A DNA stretch of 40,745 nt from positions 1-40,745 of the forward strand of contig CAMCXW010000018.1 in the NCBI GenBank assembly GCA_945883625.1. The letters run 5' to 3'. Under the pieces are notes generated by a model. It was not told the origin of the DNA and did not search any database. It saw only the letters and a list, made by a program, of their open reading frames with translations. Source of the stretch: Spirosoma fluviale. GTDB taxonomy: Bacteria; Bacteroidota; Bacteroidia; Cytophagales; Spirosomataceae. Below are positions 23,954 through 32,659 of this stretch, in pieces; the stretch's first letter is position 1, and each line of letters starts with the position of its first letter. A program made the translations under genes and the position numbers.

Positions 23954-25762
23954 ATGCAAAGCATTCGCAACATTGCCATCATTGCCCACGTTGACCACGG
24001 TAAAACGACCCTAGTTGACAAAATCATTCATGCTTCCAAGATTTTTAGAGAAAATCAAGAATTTGGAGATTTGATCCTTGATAATAACGACTTAGAGAGA
24101 GAAAGAGGAATTACGATTACGTCCAAAAACGTATCTGTTCGTTATAATGGAGTGAAAATCAACATTATTGATACACCTGGTCACGCCGACTTTGGCGGTG
24201 AGGTAGAACGTGTTCTACGTATGGCAGACGGTGTTATCTTGTTGGTGGATGCCTTCGAAGGCCCAATGCCTCAAACACGTTTTGTATTATCAAAGGCCAT
24301 AGCTTTAGGATTAAAACCAATTGTTATTGTCAATAAAGTAGATAAAGAGAATTGCCGTCCAGACGAAGTTCACGAAAGTGTGTTCGACTTGATGTTTAAC
24401 TTGGAAGCATCGGAAGATCAATTAGATTTCCCATGTATTTACGGTTCTTCGAAACAAGGATGGATGAGTACTGATTGGAAACAACCAACAGACAATATTA
24501 TCCCCTTATTGGATGCAATCATTGAGCATATTCCAGCTTCTAAAGTTCAAGAGGGTACTCCTCAAATGCAGATTACTTCGTTAGATTATTCTTCATTCGT
24601 AGGTCGTATTGCGATCGGTCGTTTAGAGCGTGGTACTTTGACAGAGGGAATGCAAATCGCGCTTTGTAAAGCAGATGGTAGTACGAAAAAAATGCGAATC
24701 AAAGAGCTTCAAGTTTTTGAAGGTCTTGGTAAAGTTAAAGTTGACAGGGTAGAATGTGGTGAAATATGTGCCATTACAGGTATTGAAGATTTCGAAATTG
24801 GTGACACCGTTGCTGATGCAGAAAATCCAGAGGCTTTAGCACGTATTGCGATCGATGAGCCTACGATGAACATGTTGTTCACAATCAATAATTCCCCGTT
24901 CTTTGGTAAGGAAGGGAAATTAGTTACCTCACGTCACATCCGTGATCGTCTGTTCAAAGAGACGGAGAAAAACTTAGCCCTAAAAGTTTTAACCACAGAA
25001 AGTGAAGATAAATTTTTAGTTTTTGGCCGTGGAATTCTACACTTATCCGTGTTAATAGAGACCATGCGTCGTGAAGGATATGAGTTACAGGTAGGTCAGC
25101 CACAAGTTATCTTCAAAGAAGGTCCAAATGGTGAGCGCTTGGAGCCTATCGAATCATTAGTCGTAGACGTTCCGGCTGAAGTGGCTGGTAAAGTAATCGA
25201 ATTAGCGACGCAAGGAAAAGGCGAATTGTTGATTATGGAACCGAAAGGTGACTTGCAACACTTAGAATTCAATATTCCATCACGTGGTTTGATTGGATTG
25301 CGCTCGAAAGTGTTAACTGCTACTTTTGGTGAGGCAATCATGGCCCATCGATTTATTCAATATGAAGAGTTTAAAGGTGCGATTCCTGGGCGTATTAACG
25401 GGTCTTTAATCTCGATGAATACAGGTCCTGCGATTCCATATGCAATCGATAAATTACAAGACAGAGGGGTATTCTTTATTGATCCAGGTGAAGAAATTTA
25501 TACAGGGATGGTTGTAGGCGAGCATAATCGTCAAAACGACATCGAGGTAAACCTTCAAGCAGCGAAGCAATTAACAAATATGCGTGCTTCGGGTACGGAT
25601 TCAAATACCAAAATTGCTCCTAAATTAAACTTCTCATTAGAAGAGTGTATGGAATTTATCCAAAAGGATGAATACTTAGAAATTACACCTAAATCCTTAC
25701 GTATGCGTAAAATTTGGCTAGATCCAAACGAGCGTAAACGTAACGAGAAGAAACCTAGCTAA
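23954..25762 (+). CDS. typA: translational GTPase TypA/BipA
   Basis: A ribosome-binding GTPase of the EF-G family involved in 50S assembly and stress growth. 602 aa. G1 is AHVDHGKTT (residues 11-19), switch II is DTPGHADFGGEVER, and G4 is NKVDKENCRPDEV. The C-terminal TypA-specific domain carries RSKVLTATFGEAIMAHRF and GRINGSLISMNTGPAIPYAIDKLQDRG, typical of the family. A strong terminator follows, and its last 4 bases overlap the end of convergent comEC. Confidence 0.97.
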   Translation: MQSIRNIAIIAHVDHGKTTLVDKIIHASKIFRENQEFGDLILDNNDLERERGITITSKNVSVRYNGVKINIIDTPGHADFGGEVERVLRMADGVILLVDAFEGPMPQTRFVLSKAIALGLKPIVIVNKVDKENCRPDEVHESVFDLMFNLEASEDQLDFPCIYGSSKQGWMSTDWKQPTDNIIPLLDAIIEHIPASKVQEGTPQMQITSLDYSSFVGRIAIGRLERGTLTEGMQIALCKADGSTKKMRIKELQVFEGLGKVKVDRVECGEICAITGIEDFEIGDTVADAENPEALARIAIDEPTMNMLFTINNSPFFGKEGKLVTSRHIRDRLFKETEKNLALKVLTTESEDKFLVFGRGILHLSVLIETMRREGYELQVGQPQVIFKEGPNGERLEPIESLVVDVPAEVAGKVIELATQGKGELLIMEPKGDLQHLEFNIPSRGLIGLRSKVLTATFGEAIMAHRFIQYEEFKGAIPGRINGSLISMNTGPAIPYAIDKLQDRGVFFIDPGEEIYTGMVVGEHNRQNDIEVNLQAAKQLTNMRASGTDSNTKIAPKLNFSLEECMEFIQKDEYLEITPKSLRMRKIWLDPNERKRNEKKPS

Positions 25763-27732
25763 TTCAATTCAGGCTGCCTCACAAGGGCAGCCTTTTTTTT
25801 GAAATTAACCGCAGGGCCTTCACTCAAAAATGTTACCCCGCGAGAAGGTAAACCTCGGATTTGACTCAACCGATAGATACTTGGCCTACGTACAAAATAC
25901 CAATGAGACATCGGCCAAAATCTTAACCATCGCAAATCTTTATTTACTTGATCAGGCTCGATAATCAAGTCGGTGACGACATGCGAACCCGGCGCACAAG
26001 GTTTGCTCGCCACAAAAAAGCTTCGCCCCGCATACTTCCAAGCACGCGGTAGATTCCGCGATATGGTGTCTTGAACGTGCGAGGATGCCAGCAAAGGAAC
26101 AATGTTCGATTGCACCCAAGACGGAGCTATCTGTCCATAAAGTACCGCATGCGCTCCAGCTACCTGAACAGTTATAGCCCGATTCTCATGAACTGTAACG
26201 AATAACTCATCTTTAGGCAACCAACTTATTCGCTGAAAAGTTAAACATAGAATCACCGCCCCCATCAAAAAAATCACCCCAATTGCACGCCTATACCACC
26301 AAATCGCGAGTAAACATACCAAGAAAAAATAGGCAATAACCTCCCAAAAACTCAGTTGGAGCATTGCGATTACCGTATGAAAATAATCGGCAACAAAAAA
26401 TAGTAGCCCATGAAAACATTGGAAACAAAAGGAAAGTAAATAACCCAACCAAGAGAAATTAAATGGGCTTAATGCCAGAAATATAAAACCGACAGCTAAC
26501 GTGATACTTGATAAGAGTATTAAAAGCGGGTTGAGTAGAAAAAAATAGAATGGATGTGGGAATTGATGAAAATAATACAAAACCAAAGGCCAAGTAAGTA
26601 TTTGAGCCGCAATCGCCACACACGTAACTTCCCACAATTGATTGACTAGCCAGTATTTACTTGTATACCCATTTTTCATCTTAGACTGAAACAGGATCAA
26701 CCCAAGAACTGCAGCATAGGACAACTGAAATCCAGCTTGAAAAATGAATTGAGGATCCCAGGCCAAGAGAACTAAACAAGAAAATGCAAGCGTATTGACG
26801 GGCTGATGATTTTGACGAAATGACTTAGCCCCCAAAATGACAGAAAACATCCAAGCGGAACGCAAAACAGGTCCAGAGAAGCCCGTCAAACCAGCATAAG
26901 CCCACAGAAAAAGCATAATCATCAAAAAATGTATCCACGGCCAGCGGCGTAAAAAGCCAAAAATAAATGCTAAACCTAGATACAGAAAACCAACATGTAA
27001 CCCCGAGACCGACAAAATATGTATTGCCCCTAAAGAAGCATAGCGCTGCATCGTCTCAAAATCAATGGTAGATGCTACACCCAAAAACATCGCCTCCGCA
27101 ACATCGCGATCGACTCCCACGGGAAGGGCACGCTGAAGGGCCCTTTGAAAATATTTTTGACTGCGTGCCAACCAATCCCACGAATTTCCTACGATACCCC
27201 ATTGCTCCCATTGGTCGTTTTTGACATATATTTGCCCGCCTACCCCCTTTTGCGCAAAGTATGCCGACCAATCCATACCGCCAGGAAATATAGGTGCTGG
27301 CATAGGATTTAAATAACCAATGACTAAATAAGTAGCTCCGCGCTGGGGTGGGCGTGCCGACTTCTCAAAATAGACGCGCCAAAATCCGGAAGCGGAATAC
27401 CATGTGCCCTGATCACGCAAAGCGAGCGCACGACCTACAACTAACCATGTTTTCGCCTTTTCGATGGGTGCCTCCACTACCTCCACCACACATGCACGCA
27501 TGGCTGGATCGGGGGCTAGGGAACAAGGAATTTGTACTTGATCAAAACGAAAAATACTGAGGGTAATTAATGCGAGTGCGAACAAAAATTCAGCTTGAAC
27601 AAGACTTAAACAAAGGCCTAACGTGGCTAAAGGAGCCCAAGCCCATTGCGGACAAAATCGTGCCATCAGCGTTCCGAGAACCCAATAAATCAATAAACGA
27701 ACGTAAGGAAACGGACTAAAAAATGAATACAA
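25759..27732 (-). CDS. comEC: ComEC/Rec2 family competence membrane protein
   Basis: A polytopic inner-membrane protein of 657 aa related to ComEC, the channel through which single-stranded DNA enters during transformation. An N-terminal soluble OB-like region (DUF4131 type, about residues 40-190) is followed by the Competence domain with ASLGAIHILSVSGLHVGFLYLG (about 226-245), FSGPVLRSAWMF and the following helices (about 230-500). The C-terminal segment after about 510 is short and lacks the HxHxDH motif of the beta-lactamase domain. Last gene of the gmk-nadD-comEC run, 18 bases after nadD. Confidence 0.88.
   Translation of the reverse strand: MYSFFSPFPYVRLLIYWVLGTLMARFCPQWAWAPLATLGLCLSLVQAEFLFALALITLSIFRFDQVQIPCSLAPDPAMRACVVEVVEAPIEKAKTWLVVGRALALRDQGTWYSASGFWRVYFEKSARPPQRGATYLVIGYLNPMPAPIFPGGMDWSAYFAQKGVGGQIYVKNDQWEQWGIVGNSWDWLARSQKYFQRALQRALPVGVDRDVAEAMFLGVASTIDFETMQRYASLGAIHILSVSGLHVGFLYLGLAFIFGFLRRWPWIHFLMIMLFLWAYAGLTGFSGPVLRSAWMFSVILGAKSFRQNHQPVNTLAFSCLVLLAWDPQFIFQAGFQLSYAAVLGLILFQSKMKNGYTSKYWLVNQLWEVTCVAIAAQILTWPLVLYYFHQFPHPFYFFLLNPLLILLSSITLAVGFIFLALSPFNFSWLGYLLSFCFQCFHGLLFFVADYFHTVIAMLQLSFWEVIAYFFLVCLLAIWWYRRAIGVIFLMGAVILCLTFQRISWLPKDELFVTVHENRAITVQVAGAHAVLYGQIAPSWVQSNIVPLLASSHVQDTISRNLPRAWKYAGRSFFVASKPCAPGSHVVTDLIIEPDQVNKDLRWLRFWPMSHWYFVRRPSIYRLSQIRGLPSRGVTFLSEGPAVNFKKKAALVRQPELN
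25771..25800 (+). terminator. terminator of typA, inside the comEC 3' end
   Basis: AGGCTGCC pairs with GGCAGCCT around a TCACAAG loop, followed by a T run to 25800. It is a perfect 8-bp GC-rich stem. On the opposite strand the same bases encode the last residues of ComEC. Confidence 0.85.
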
Positions 27733-27750
27733 GACCTGAGGCGAAAAGGC

Positions 27751-28323
27751 CTAAAGGTAGAATTTTTTAATATCGATTTGTTGCTCCACTTGATCAGGAA
27801 CTAGATATTTTATGGATTTCCCACGTTGAATACACGCGCGAATATAAGTTGCCGAAATCTGTAAAACAGGTGCATCAATTCGTGTAACATGTTTGTGATG
27901 CCACAAATCACTCATTTGTTCCTCCCCTCTTGGATAAACGAAAAGACCATAATAATCAAGTATTTGGTTATAGTTTTTCCAGCGGGTAAACTGTTCTAAG
28001 TTGTCGCCACCAAGTATAAGCGTAAATGTATGATTTGGGTGCCGTTCTGACAGATGCGTGAGTGTATCAATCGTATACGATGGTTTACGCAGATGAAACT
28101 CAATATCACAACTCTTAAAATTAAAATTCGCCTCAATTGCACGCTCTACCATATCAAGCCGATCAAATTCATGCAATAAAGTCTTACTTTTCTTAAGCGG
28201 GTTTTGTGGTGATACAACAAACCAAATTTGGTCCACATCCGTTTGATTCAATACGGCTTGTGCAATGATTAAATGGCCATGATGAATGGGATTGAACGAA
28301 CCAAAAAATAGGCCAATTTTCAT
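27751..28323 (-). CDS. nadD: nicotinate-nucleotide adenylyltransferase
   Basis: Adenylates nicotinic acid mononucleotide in NAD synthesis. The N-terminal GLFFGSFNPIHHGHLIIA carries the nucleotidyltransferase GxFxPxHxGH motif, and the C-terminal ISATYIRACIQRG is the ISST/SxTxxR motif. With the start at 28323 the protein has about 190 aa, the usual length. A longer frame extends 16 codons upstream into gmk but has no family residues, so the ATG at 28323 is right. It starts 1 base after the gmk stop. Confidence 0.94.
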   Translation of the reverse strand: MKIGLFFGSFNPIHHGHLIIAQAVLNQTDVDQIWFVVSPQNPLKKSKTLLHEFDRLDMVERAIEANFNFKSCDIEFHLRKPSYTIDTLTHLSERHPNHTFTLILGGDNLEQFTRWKNYNQILDYYGLFVYPRGEEQMSDLWHHKHVTRIDAPVLQISATYIRACIQRGKSIKYLVPDQVEQQIDIKKFYL

Positions 28324-28324
28324 A

Positions 28325-28891
28325 CTATTTCGTAAGATTGTCAAATAGGCGTTGGGCTTCTTCCACCGCATTTTCTAGCACATCGTTTACCAAAACAACG
28401 TCAAATTTATCCTGAAAAGCCCATTCAAACTTCATTTTAAATATACGCTTGGAAAGCGATTCTTCTGTTTCAGTCCCGCGCGAACGAAGCCGCTCTTCCA
28501 AAATATCTAGCGAGGGCACTTTAACAAAAACTGCCAAAGCCCGCTCTTTGTAATATTGCTTAAGTGCTAGGCCTCCTCGGACATCAACATCAAAAATCAC
28601 ATGTTTCCCTGACGCCCAAATACGTTCAATTTCAGATTTCAAAGTACCATAATAGGCCCCTGGATACACCTCTTCCCACTCGACAAAAGCTCCTTCATTA
28701 ATTTTGTCACGAAACTCATCGGGTGTTAAAAAATAATAATCTTGTCCATCTGTTTCTGCACGACCTCGTTTATCTCGGGTACACGCAGAAATAGAAAATC
28801 CCAGATTGGAATTATTTGCGAGTAATTGTTTAACAATTGTTGTTTTTCCCGAACCGGAGGGCGCAGAGAATATGATTAATTTACCTTCCAA
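28325..28891 (-). CDS. gmk: guanylate kinase
   Basis: Phosphorylates GMP to GDP. 188 aa. The P-loop is [14 protein letters not shown] (about residues 10-20), the GMP-binding segment is [15 protein letters not shown] ... DGQDYYFL, and the lid holds [16 protein letters not shown]. It lies 15 bases downstream of the putative anti-sigma gene and directly upstream of nadD. Confidence 0.96.
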   Translation of the reverse strand: MEGKLIIFSAPSGSGKTTIVKQLLANNSNLGFSISACTRDKRGRAETDGQDYYFLTPDEFRDKINEGAFVEWEEVYPGAYYGTLKSEIERIWASGKHVIFDVDVRGGLALKQYYKERALAVFVKVPSLDILEERLRSRGTETEESLSKRIFKMKFEWAFQDKFDVVLVNDVLENAVEEAQRLFDNLTK

Positions 28892-28906
28892 GGTTATTGA
28901 TTTAAG

Positions 28907-29179
28907 CTAACAAAATAAGGGAATTAAGATGGAAATAAGGATTAAAACTAAAAAAAGTTTTGCCTCAATGCGCGTAAATAAGTCCGATGGACAAGAGACG
29001 GAACATTTAGTTTTAATCGCGTTTTTCAAGGATTGTTCTAAGTTGTACCCTTCTTGACAAGGTAAACACTGATCTTTATTAGCCAAAAATTGCGCCTCTT
29101 CGGCTGATGTTGCTTCCTTATCTAAGATTCGTTGAATCACCTTAAGGCATTCTTTATGATGTGTGCAACTCGTTTTCAT
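28907..29179 (-). CDS. probable membrane anti-sigma factor, 90 aa
   Basis: A small protein with a Cys/His-rich N-terminal part (CTHHKECLKVIQRILDKEATS, then DQCLPC at about residue 37-42), a helix with a KCSVSCPSDLFTRIEAKL segment, and a single C-terminal transmembrane helix (about 73-90). The order helix, CxxC, helix, C-P-x-D-L-x-x-R-I resembles zinc anti-sigma factors of the RsrA/ZAS type, although the histidine normally four residues before CxxC is not there. It lies 77 bases downstream of an ECF sigma gene, the expected place for its cognate inhibitor. Function inferred from pattern and position. Confidence 0.65.
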   Translation of the reverse strand: MKTSCTHHKECLKVIQRILDKEATSAEEAQFLANKDQCLPCQEGYNLEQSLKNAIKTKCSVSCPSDLFTRIEAKLFLVLILISILIPLFC

Positions 29180-29256
29180 ACCCTATAGCTTACATTTTGG
29201 ACTCATACCTAACAATGGTCAAGGTCATTTTAGTTCGTTTATTCAATGACAAAGTG

Positions 29257-29841
29257 TCATACATATCCTTTTGATCTAGCATAGGTAGTCAAAGCCTCTT
29301 TAAGTAAAGTCCGCGCACGATGAAGTCGCGAACGCACGGTGCCAATCGGGATATTCAAAATTCGAGCCATTTCTTCATAGCTAAATTCTTCAAGATCACA
29401 GAGTATAATGATCATGCGAAAATCGACAGGTAGGGCTTGAATCGCCGCCGTAATTTCATCGCCAAGCATTTCATTAACAGTTTCTGCCTGCAAATCAGCT
29501 TGAAAGGCAGGTTCCGAATCTTCATCCCCTGTGATTGATTGCTCAACCCATTCAAACTCAACTTTGGATGGCCCCCGTGATTTTTTACGGTAATCATTAA
29601 TAAAATTATTCTTAAGTATGCGAAATAACCAGGCTTTGGCATACGTCCCTGGCTCGAAGGAATGAATAAAGCGGAAGGCTTTCATGCAGGTATCCTGTAC
29701 CAAATCACGCGCCTCATCCACGTCATTCGTTAATTTTAATGCGAAATTGTACATCGCATCCATGTGTGGAAAAAACTCTCGCTTAAAAGTAGCATGCGCC
29801 ACAGTTGGAGAAATTTTAGAATTTTCTACTAGAATATCCAT
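29257..29841 (-). CDS. ECF-type RNA polymerase sigma factor (RpoE-like)
   Basis: A sigma-70 family factor of 194 aa. Region 2 spans about 23-95 (MYNFALKLTNDVDEARDLVQDTCMKAF, then YAKAWLFRILKNNFINDYRK). An acidic linker follows (GDEDSEPAFQADLQ). Region 4 spans about 130-185, with LCDLEEFSYEEMARILNIPIGTVRSRLHRAR as the helix-turn-helix. It is probably inhibited by the small membrane protein encoded downstream. The target genes cannot be told. Confidence 0.93.
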   Translation of the reverse strand: MDILVENSKISPTVAHATFKREFFPHMDAMYNFALKLTNDVDEARDLVQDTCMKAFRFIHSFEPGTYAKAWLFRILKNNFINDYRKKSRGPSKVEFEWVEQSITGDEDSEPAFQADLQAETVNEMLGDEITAAIQALPVDFRMIIILCDLEEFSYEEMARILNIPIGTVRSRLHRARTLLKEALTTYARSKGYV

Positions 29842-29930
29842 AAGTTAGGCATTTAGGCAAAATTTTGCGTGCACTAACTCTTGCAATTCCGTATCCAAAA
29901 AAATTCGAAGAAATAATCTGCCAAAAAGAC

Positions 29931-30440
29931 TTATTGGTCCCGATTGAAAAATTCCAATAACCCAAATACGAGTAACCCTAAAATAGCTGAACTGAAGGCG
30001 CGAACTAAACTAAGGCCAAACATTGCAAGGTCACTCGCTTCAAAAAGAAACAAAATCAAATGATGCGATACGAGCATTAAACCTACATACGGAAAAAACC
30101 ACAGCCATTTCATTTCAGATAACGAGATTTCAGACCGTTCATCATAGCCATTTGCAGGTGCTAAAATCCGAAAAAAAGTAGGCCGTAACAAGGCAACTAG
30201 AACCGTCCCAAAGGCGTGTAGTCCATGGGTATTATAAAACACATCTATGATCCAACCAGAAAAAAAAGCAACCACAAGTAATAATGGAGTGGCAATACGC
30301 ATGGGCGCTTTGATAATTCCCCACACGTAAATAAAGCAAAAAGCTACATTGGCAAACGCAATATCCCGCAAAAATAAAACCTGCAAAGCCATTGCTGCCA
30401 TTGCCCCCAAAAACCACTTCACCGATAAGCTCGTATTCAT
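29931..30440 (-). CDS. mreD: rod shape-determining protein MreD
   Basis: A small inner-membrane protein, 169 aa with five or six transmembrane helices, part of the elongasome. Sequence conservation in this family is low; the call rests on the hydrophobic profile, the segment DVFYNTHGLHAFGTVLVALLRP, which is typical of Bacteroidota MreD, and the position one base after mreC. Confidence 0.88.
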   Translation of the reverse strand: MNTSLSVKWFLGAMAAMALQVLFLRDIAFANVAFCFIYVWGIIKAPMRIATPLLLVVAFFSGWIIDVFYNTHGLHAFGTVLVALLRPTFFRILAPANGYDERSEISLSEMKWLWFFPYVGLMLVSHHLILFLFEASDLAMFGLSLVRAFSSAILGLLVFGLLEFFNRDQ

Positions 30441-30441
30441 G

Positions 30442-31281
30442 CTATTCCGCTTTAGGTTTATTTTGCTCCAATTTAGCTTGTTGGTAAGCTAGTCTGTTCT
30501 TTATCACATACACATATGTCAACGTAGAAAACTGTGTGAGCAACATTACTTTTATGTCATGAAATGTATCATCCTTTTCAATCCCTACTTTCGCAACGAT
30601 CCCAATGGGGACGTTGGGAGGAAAAACGGCATTGTAATCAGAAGTAACAACAGTATCCCCTTTGACCACTTTCTTATATTTTGATACATCCATTAATTCA
30701 CCTACTTCCGCTTGGTAGCCAGACCACTTCATATAGCCCAATTCCCCTGAAGATTTCAATTTAGCAGAAACGGTATTACTCGTATGTAATACGGAAACAA
30801 TCAGCGACAAATTTTGAGTACACGACATGACTTTACCCACAATTCCCGTGGATGAAATCACCGCCATTCCTGGTTTAATTCCATCCGCAAGTCCTTTGTC
30901 GATTGTCAAATAATTTTGAGCCAACTGCGTCGTTTGATCCATCACTTTGCAGGCAACAGCTTGATAGCGATTTAATAGCGCCGCACTCGCAAAATAAGGT
31001 ATTTTCCCAGTTGGTTGCTGCTGACTACGCAACTGCAATAATTGCGTGTGTAATCGTGCATTTTCCGCGGCTAACTGCGCGTTTACAATACGTAATTGGT
31101 GATACTTTTTAACCTCCTGAGTGGTAGATAAAATCGAAGCAGCCCACTGATTAGTGGTATTAAAATACCAGGTATGCTGGTATGAATTATAACTAAAAAT
31201 CGCCCAAAGATTCACAATTTCCAACACCAAAAACAGGAGGAATGTCCGCTGTCTCAGTAGGAATTGGAACAATTGATTCAT
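30442..31281 (-). CDS. mreC: rod shape-determining protein MreC
   Basis: A periplasmic scaffold of the elongasome, anchored by one N-terminal helix (about residues 12-30). A coiled-coil-prone segment follows (about 55-85), then the double beta-barrel MreC domain with LTIDKGLADGIKPGMAVIS and GIVGKVMSCTQNLSLIVSVLH (about 125-170) and KKVVKGDTVVTSDYNAVFPPNVPIG (about 205-228). 279 aa. It sits between mreB (30 bases) and mreD (1 base). Confidence 0.94.
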   Translation of the reverse strand: MNQLFQFLLRQRTFLLFLVLEIVNLWAIFSYNSYQHTWYFNTTNQWAASILSTTQEVKKYHQLRIVNAQLAAENARLHTQLLQLRSQQQPTGKIPYFASAALLNRYQAVACKVMDQTTQLAQNYLTIDKGLADGIKPGMAVISSTGIVGKVMSCTQNLSLIVSVLHTSNTVSAKLKSSGELGYMKWSGYQAEVGELMDVSKYKKVVKGDTVVTSDYNAVFPPNVPIGIVAKVGIEKDDTFHDIKVMLLTQFSTLTYVYVIKNRLAYQQAKLEQNKPKAE

Positions 31282-31311
31282 GCCAAACGCAATTAAAAAT
31301 GAATGGAAAAT

Positions 31312-32337
31312 CTAGGTAATTAAAACTGCTTTGTATTTTTCCAAGTTTTTCAATATTTCTCCCGTACCGCGTACTACCGCCTTCAACGGATCATCAGCCA
31401 CGTGTACTTTTAATTGAGTCTTCTTTTCTATACGCTTATCCAATCCGTGTAACATCGCTCCTCCACCGGCTAAGTGAATTCCATTATGGAATATATCCCC
31501 CGAAAGTTCAGCTGGAGCACGTTGCAAAGTTTCCATGATGGCTACCTCAATTTTCGTAATCGAACTATCCAATGCGTAGGCAATCTCCGAGTAATTAATT
31601 AAAATCTCCTTAGGAATACCCGTCATTTGATCACGTCCACGAATCTCAAAATCTGCTGGAGGATTATCTAATTCCGGTAATGCAGCGCCAACTTGTATTT
31701 TAATTTGTTCAGCAGAACGCTCTCCGATAACCAACTTGTGCTCACGCAATAAATAATCTTTAATGTCACGTGTGAATTCATCTCCAGCAACACGAATCGA
31801 ATTTTCAACGACAATTCCACTTAAGGATATGATCGCAACTTCGGTTGTTCCACCACCAATATCAACTACCAACGAGCCATTAGGCTGCTCAATATCAATA
31901 CCAATACCAATAGCTGCAGCAATAGGCTCATGAACCATGTAAACCTCGCGAGCGCCCGCATGTTCAGCTGAATCCTTTACCGCACGCTTCTCAACTTCCG
32001 TGATACCTGATGGTATACAAATTACCATGCGCAATGCTGGAGTGAAAAAGGAATTACCCTTGTCCATCATTTTAATTAAACCGCGCATCATTAACTCTGC
32101 CGCTGTAAAATCAGCAATAACGCCATCCTTTAAAGGACGAATAGTTTTAATATTATCGTTGGTTTTTTCGTGCATCATCATGGCTTGACGACCAACAGCC
32201 AACACTTTATTTGTGTTCCGGTCGAGCGCAATGATGGATGGTTCATCCACAACCACTTGATCTTTGTGAATAATCAAGGTATTTGCAGTCCCTAAATCGA
32301 TTGCAATGTCCTTGGTAAGGAAATTAAATAGTCCCAT
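31312..32337 (-). CDS. mreB: actin-like rod shape-determining protein MreB
   Basis: A bacterial actin that guides cell-wall synthesis during elongation. 341 aa. ATP-binding motifs are IDLGTANTLI (phosphate 1, residues 13-22), VVDIGGGTTEVAIISLSG (phosphate 2, about 158-175) and HLAGGGAMLHGLDK (adenosine, about 287-300). It is the first gene of the leftward run mreBCD-sigma-anti-sigma-gmk-nadD-comEC. Confidence 0.97.
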   Translation of the reverse strand: MGLFNFLTKDIAIDLGTANTLIIHKDQVVVDEPSIIALDRNTNKVLAVGRQAMMMHEKTNDNIKTIRPLKDGVIADFTAAELMMRGLIKMMDKGNSFFTPALRMVICIPSGITEVEKRAVKDSAEHAGAREVYMVHEPIAAAIGIGIDIEQPNGSLVVDIGGGTTEVAIISLSGIVVENSIRVAGDEFTRDIKDYLLREHKLVIGERSAEQIKIQVGAALPELDNPPADFEIRGRDQMTGIPKEILINYSEIAYALDSSITKIEVAIMETLQRAPAELSGDIFHNGIHLAGGGAMLHGLDKRIEKKTQLKVHVADDPLKAVVRGTGEILKNLEKYKAVLIT

Positions 32338-32384
32338 GGTGTTTCAAAAAAGGGCGTCAAAGCGCCGCCTAATTTCATAAAAAA

Positions 32385-32392
32385 CAAATTTA
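32385..32392 (-). promoter_or_regulatory. -7 element upstream of mreB
   Basis: The minus strand reads TAAATTTG, an exact TAnnTTTG, 47 bases before the mreB start. Between it and the start is a small GC hairpin (GGGCG ... CGCC) in the leader. Confidence 0.4.
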
Positions 32393-32512
32393 CAGATAAA
32401 AAATGACCTAATAATTTATTTTATTTCAATTTTCTGCCAACTCTAAAAATAATTATAAAAAACAGTCTGGCATTGATTTATAAAGTTCCCAAAGCCCTTA
32501 AACGAAGCTTAT

Positions 32513-32557
32513 AGGTATATTACAATAATATACCTCAAAAATGATTTCTCATTTTTG
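32513..32557. promoter_or_regulatory. two adjacent perfect inverted repeats between mreB and the AraC gene
   Basis: In the 322-base gap 32338-32659. First palindrome: AGGTATATT (32513-32521), five bases, AATATACCT (32527-32535). The second begins at the next base: CAAAAATGA (32536-32544), four bases, TCATTTTTG (32549-32557). Both have 9-base arms with no mismatch. They lie 21 bases upstream of the -33 element of the AraC gene, a typical place for operators. They have no T run, so I do not read them as terminators. The rest of the gap is AT-rich with no gene. Confidence 0.6.
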
Positions 32558-32577
32558 TAAAATATTACGCTAAATAT

Positions 32578-32608
32578 TTTGGAATTATTATCTGATTTAT
32601 TAGTTTTG
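32578..32608 (+). promoter_or_regulatory. -33/-7 promoter of the AraC-type gene
   Basis: TTTG at 32578-32581, a 19-base spacer, then TAGTTTTG at 32601-32608. A second copy of TAGTTTTG follows at 32612-32619 and might give a second start site. The start codon is at 32660. Confidence 0.65.
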
Positions 32609-32659
32609 TCCTAGTTTTGAAAATCAAAGTAGCGTTTAGAGCCATTAATTCAGCATTTT

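Noticed and set aside
28324..28371. Longer NadD start inside gmk
   Set aside because: The added 16 residues are not family-like and the ATG at 28323 leads directly into the nucleotidyltransferase motif.
29246..29260. Small palindrome ATGACA-AAG-TGTCAT at the end of the sigma gene
   Set aside because: Only 6-base arms, a three-base loop and no T run; too weak to call as terminator or operator.
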